64,000 bases of DNA from contig JBCCEW010000010.1 of assembly GCA_039030075.1 (NCBI GenBank), forward strand, positions 62,001 to 126,000. Direction: 5' to 3'. The stretch comes from Myxococcota bacterium (GTDB lineage Bacteria > Myxococcota_A > UBA9160 > SMWR01). The notes under the pieces are model-generated. The model saw nothing but the letters and a program-made list of their open reading frames with translations, was not told where the DNA came from and searched no databases. The translations under genes and the position numbers were made by a program. Shown here in pieces: positions 61,397 to 64,000 of the stretch (its first letter is position 1; the number at the start of each line of letters is the position of its first letter).

Positions 61397-64000
61397 GGCG
61401 GCCCGCCCCGACCACCGGCAGACGCAAGCGCGCGGTGGTGCCCTCGCCTTCCGTAGAAACGAGTTCGAGCGAGCCGCCGTGCTCTTCCGCGATGCGACGG
61501 CAGATGGACAGCCCGAGACCCGAACCCGCAGCGCCCTTCGAAGTGTGGAAAGGCTCGAACACGCGCTCCAGCATTGCCGGCGCGATGCCGGGACCGTTGT
61601 CGCGGACCTCCACCACCACCTCGCTCTCCTCTGTACCGGCTTCGACCCAGATCGAGCCACTCCGGCCTTCGAACGCTTCGGCGGCATTCTTCAGGAGGTT
61701 GAGGAAAACCTGATTGAGGGCGCGGGCATCGCCCGCCACTTGCGGAAGCCCCTCGGGGAGATCCGAGGTCACCTCGACCCCCTGGCTGACGAAGGTGTGG
61801 CCCACCAGCCGCAGCGTCATCCGGACCCCGCGCACGACGTCCACAGAGCCCCGCTCACGGGCCCCAGGGGCCGCAAAGTCGCGGAGATCGCCCACCAGGC
61901 CGGCCGTGCGCTCGAGGCCGTCGGTCACGATGCCGGCGAGCTCACCCAGGGTGTCGGCCGTCTCGTCGAAGTGGATGCGCTCCCGAAGCACCTCGAGCTG
62001 CTGCACCTGATCGGCCAGGTGCTCGGGCCCGGCCTTCCCCAGGGCGGCCATCTGCTCGGCCACCTCGCGCACCTCGTCGAGCGTGAGCTGCAGGGTGCGG
62101 GCCGCGTTCATGGCGAAGTTGACCGGGTTGTTGATCTCGTGGGCCACGCCGGCGGCGAGCTCGCCCACGGCCGAGAGCCGCTCGGCGTGCACCAGCTGAG
62201 CGCCCGCCTGCTTCAGCTCTTCCATGGTCTGCTCGAGCTCGAAATTGGTCGTGGTGAGCAGATCGTTCTGGGCGGCCAGGGCTTCCTGGGCCAGCCGCAG
62301 CTCGACTAGCGACCGCACCCGGGCCAACAGCTCACGGGGGTGGAAGGGCTTGGTGACGTAGTCGTCGGCGCCCAGCTCGAGGCCTTCGATCTTCATCTCG
62401 CGCTCGGCCTTCGAGGTGACCAGCACCACGGGCACATCGCGCAGCTCGGGCTCGCCCTTGATGGCGGCGCAGAGCTCAGTGCCCGACATCTCGGGCATCA
62501 TCACGTCGGTGAGCACCACGTGGGGCAGCCGATCGCGCACGGCCTCGAGCCCCTCACGACCATTGCTGGCCGTGCGCACCCGGAACTCCTGGCCCAGCAG
62601 ATGGGCCAACAGCCGGCGCATGTCGGTGTTGTCCTCGACCACGAGCACTTCGGGCGTGTCCGGGCGGTGGGGCGCGGCCTGGGCCGGCGCCGTGCTTCCC
62701 GTGCCCTCGACCCGCTCGACGTGGCGCTGCATCTCGGCCAGGCGCAGGCCTTCGCCGAACTCTTCGCCGTCGTCGTCGTGGGTGCTCAGGTCGGCACCCA
62801 GGCCTCCGAGCGCCCGCTGCAGCGATTCGCCCTGCCCCGCTTCCTCGGCCAGGGCTTCCGCAACCGCGTCGCGGGTTTCTTCGTCGCTCTCACCCACGGG
62901 CAGCACCACGTGCATCTGCGCGCCGTGGCCCAGGCCCTCACTCTCGGCCCAGATTCGCCCGCCGTGCAGCTTCACCAGCTCTTGCACGAGTGAAAGCCCA
63001 ATGCCGGTGCCTTCGTGCTTGCGGGTATTCGAGCCATCGACCTGGGCGAAGCGGTCGAAGATGCGGCCGAGCTGGTCGGCCTCCAACCCCTCGCCCGTGT
63101 CGGTGACCACCAGGTGCACGCCGGGGGCGTCGCCCTGGGCCTCTTCCCACCCTTTGACCCAGATCTCGCCTTCCGCGTCGGTGAACTTCAACGCGTTGCC
63201 CAGGAGGTTGACGAGGATCTTCTCGAAGGCCTCCGAGTCCGCGTGAACGACGGGGAGAGCCGAGAAGCCCTCGTGGTCGAGCAGGACTCCCTTGCGCTCG
63301 GCCAGCGGGCGCGCGCCAGAAACGATGTTGTCGACGAGATCGTGCAGCTGCACGGGGCGCCGACTGATGGTGAGCTGCTCGCCCTCGATCTTGGCGAGGT
63401 CGAGGAGGTTGTTGATGAGCTTGAGGAGCCGGAGCCCGTTGCTCTGAATGGTCTTCAGGTAGCCGCGCTGGAGCTCGGAAATCTCGCCGAAGTCGCCCGC
63501 AAGCATCGCTTCTACAGGAGCCAGGGTGAGCGTGAGCGGCGTACGGAGCTCGTGGTGGACGTTCGCGGTGAAACGGGTCTTGGCCGAGTCGAGTTTGCGG
63601 AGTTCGTCGCGCGTCTCGCGAATCTCTTCGCGCCGCAGGAAGTCAGAGAACCGCATCCGATCGAGCAGCGCCGTCGCAACAATCGACTCGATGCCAGCGG
63701 CCACTGGAAACGCCAAACCCAGCCAGTAAGAACGGCCTCCGAACTCCCCGGCCGAGAATGCTGGTAGCGCGGCAAGCCCAAGCGATAGAACCACCACCAC
63801 TAGCGCTGCCTGGCGCGCCGTCATCGGCAGAAGCACGGGCATCCCGAGGAAGAGCAGCATCAGCCCGGGCGCGTACTCACTACCCACGCCGCCAGCCACC
63901 CGGATGACATCCAGCAGCATCACCCCCGCACAAAGCGCGCCTGCGACGCAAGTCGCCACGGGTCGCGCGCTCCCTACACCGCACGCGATTAGCACCATCG
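61386..64000 (-). CDS. hybrid histidine kinase with HK-REC-HK order (5' end cut by window edge)
   Basis: An open frame of at least 870 residues running to the right edge; the first ATG at 63998 may be internal. About four to six hydrophobic helices (1-115) form a membrane sensor without a large loop. Kinase core 1 has H149 in ANVHHELRTPLTLTL and HATPase motifs (ILVNLLGNALKFTDAEGE, VTDTGEGL, GTGIGLSLVQEL). REC lies near 449-565 with Asp498 (VVLTDVMMPEMSG) and Lys550. A coiled helix leads to kinase core 2, with H620 in ELAAGVAHEINNPVNFAM, QVFLNLLKNAAEAFEG and VRDNGPGIAPAMLERVFEPF. Two full kinases in one chain is uncommon. It overlaps the Gln-kinase gene downstream, so the two are translationally coupled. 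Confidence 0.93.
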   Translation of the reverse strand, partial: MVLIACGVGSARPVATCVAGALCAGVMLLDVIRVAGGVGSEYAPGLMLLFLGMPVLLPMTARQAALVVVVLSLGLAALPAFSAGEFGGRSYWLGLAFPVAAGIESIVATALLDRMRFSDFLRREEIRETRDELRKLDSAKTRFTANVHHELRTPLTLTLAPVEAMLAGDFGEISELQRGYLKTIQSNGLRLLKLINNLLDLAKIEGEQLTISRRPVQLHDLVDNIVSGARPLAERKGVLLDHEGFSALPVVHADSEAFEKILVNLLGNALKFTDAEGEIWVKGWEEAQGDAPGVHLVVTDTGEGLEADQLGRIFDRFAQVDGSNTRKHEGTGIGLSLVQELVKLHGGRIWAESEGLGHGAQMHVVLPVGESDEETRDAVAEALAEEAGQGESLQRALGGLGADLSTHDDDGEEFGEGLRLAEMQRHVERVEGTGSTAPAQAAPHRPDTPEVLVVEDNTDMRRLLAHLLGQEFRVRTASNGREGLEAVRDRLPHVVLTDVMMPEMSGTELCAAIKGEPELRDVPVVLVTSKAEREMKIEGLELGADDYVTKPFHPRELLARVRSLVELRLAQEALAAQNDLLTTTNFELEQTMEELKQAGAQLVHAERLSAVGELAAGVAHEINNPVNFAMNAARTLQLTLDEVREVAEQMAALGKAGPEHLADQVQQLEVLRERIHFDETADTLGELAGIVTDGLERTAGLVGDLRDFAAPGARERGSVDVVRGVRMTLRLVGHTFVSQGVEVTSDLPEGLPQVAGDARALNQVFLNLLKNAAEAFEGRSGSIWVEAGTEESEVVVEVRDNGPGIAPAMLERVFEPFHTSKGAAGSGLGLSICRRIAEEHGGSLELVSTEGEGTTARLRLPVVGAGRHAA

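Overview
The window is about 68% G+C by eye and densely packed. Many adjacent genes share ATGA or GTGA start/stop overlaps. The gene order ftsH-folP-cdaA-ybbR-glmM-pdxJ-nnr-tsaE, several PEP-CTERM-type secreted proteins, a TolB-N-type protein and complex hybrid kinases all suggest a high-GC delta-proteobacterial lineage (Myxococcota/Binatota-like, probably known mainly from uncultured genomes). This placement is inference; the window has no rRNA or other taxonomic marker.

Layout. 1-2.6 kb: a minus-strand operon lysC > helix-hairpin-helix protein > YihY/BrkB membrane protein (cut by the left edge), divergent from a leucine-type dehydrogenase at 2.9-4.0 kb. 4.1-16.7 kb: a surface-glycan island. 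Its plus-strand half encodes a WzxC-like flippase, a fused CMP-sugar synthetase/PseG-like hydrolase, a NeuB/PseI-like nonulosonate synthase, an unknown carbohydrate protein and a GT2. Its minus-strand half encodes an ArnC-like GT2, a sugar formyltransferase, a WecE-type aminotransferase and a DUF6044-like membrane protein, with a SAM methyltransferase upstream. 16.8-26.5 kb: the conserved block tilS, ftsH, folP, cdaA, ybbR, glmM, a pdxJ homologue that has lost its catalytic residues, nnrE/D and tsaE. tsaE and lysC, adjacent in many delta-proteobacteria, are here separated by the glycan island.

26.6-32.9 kb: a ParB-like protein with a histone-H1-like tail, a HAF-repeat PEP-CTERM protein, a MaoC dehydratase divergent from an acyl-CoA synthetase, a small unknown protein, an outer-membrane barrel and a DUF374 acyltransferase. 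32.9-37.5 kb: the most unusual part, a duplicated two-gene secreted module. Each copy pairs a small helical-repeat protein with a large protein carrying a metzincin-type zinc motif, a Cys-rich linker, a propeller-like region and a PEP-CTERM tail. 37.6-43.1 kb: Coq4, an ECF sigma/zinc-finger anti-sigma pair divergent from a YHS protein, a TylF-like methyltransferase, another PEP-CTERM protein whose stop codon lies inside a tRNA-Met gene, and a TetR regulator divergent from a small membrane protein with two matching operator palindromes between them.

43.4-49.0 kb: sucA-sucB-lpdA, the 2-oxoglutarate dehydrogenase complex. 49.1-51.6 kb: two tandem paralogous secreted proteins of no recognised family. 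52.1-57.7 kb: NAD-type malic enzyme, a REC-GGDEF-EAL regulator, a membrane-anchored glutamate-synthase-like FMN protein and a small ribbon-helix-helix-like protein. 57.8-64.0 kb: a signalling cluster with a PAS histidine kinase, a TolB-N-like secreted protein, a REC-GAF-kinase whose phospho-acceptor His is Gln, and a large HK-REC-HK hybrid cut by the right edge.

No CRISPR array, insertion sequence, integrase or rRNA was seen.
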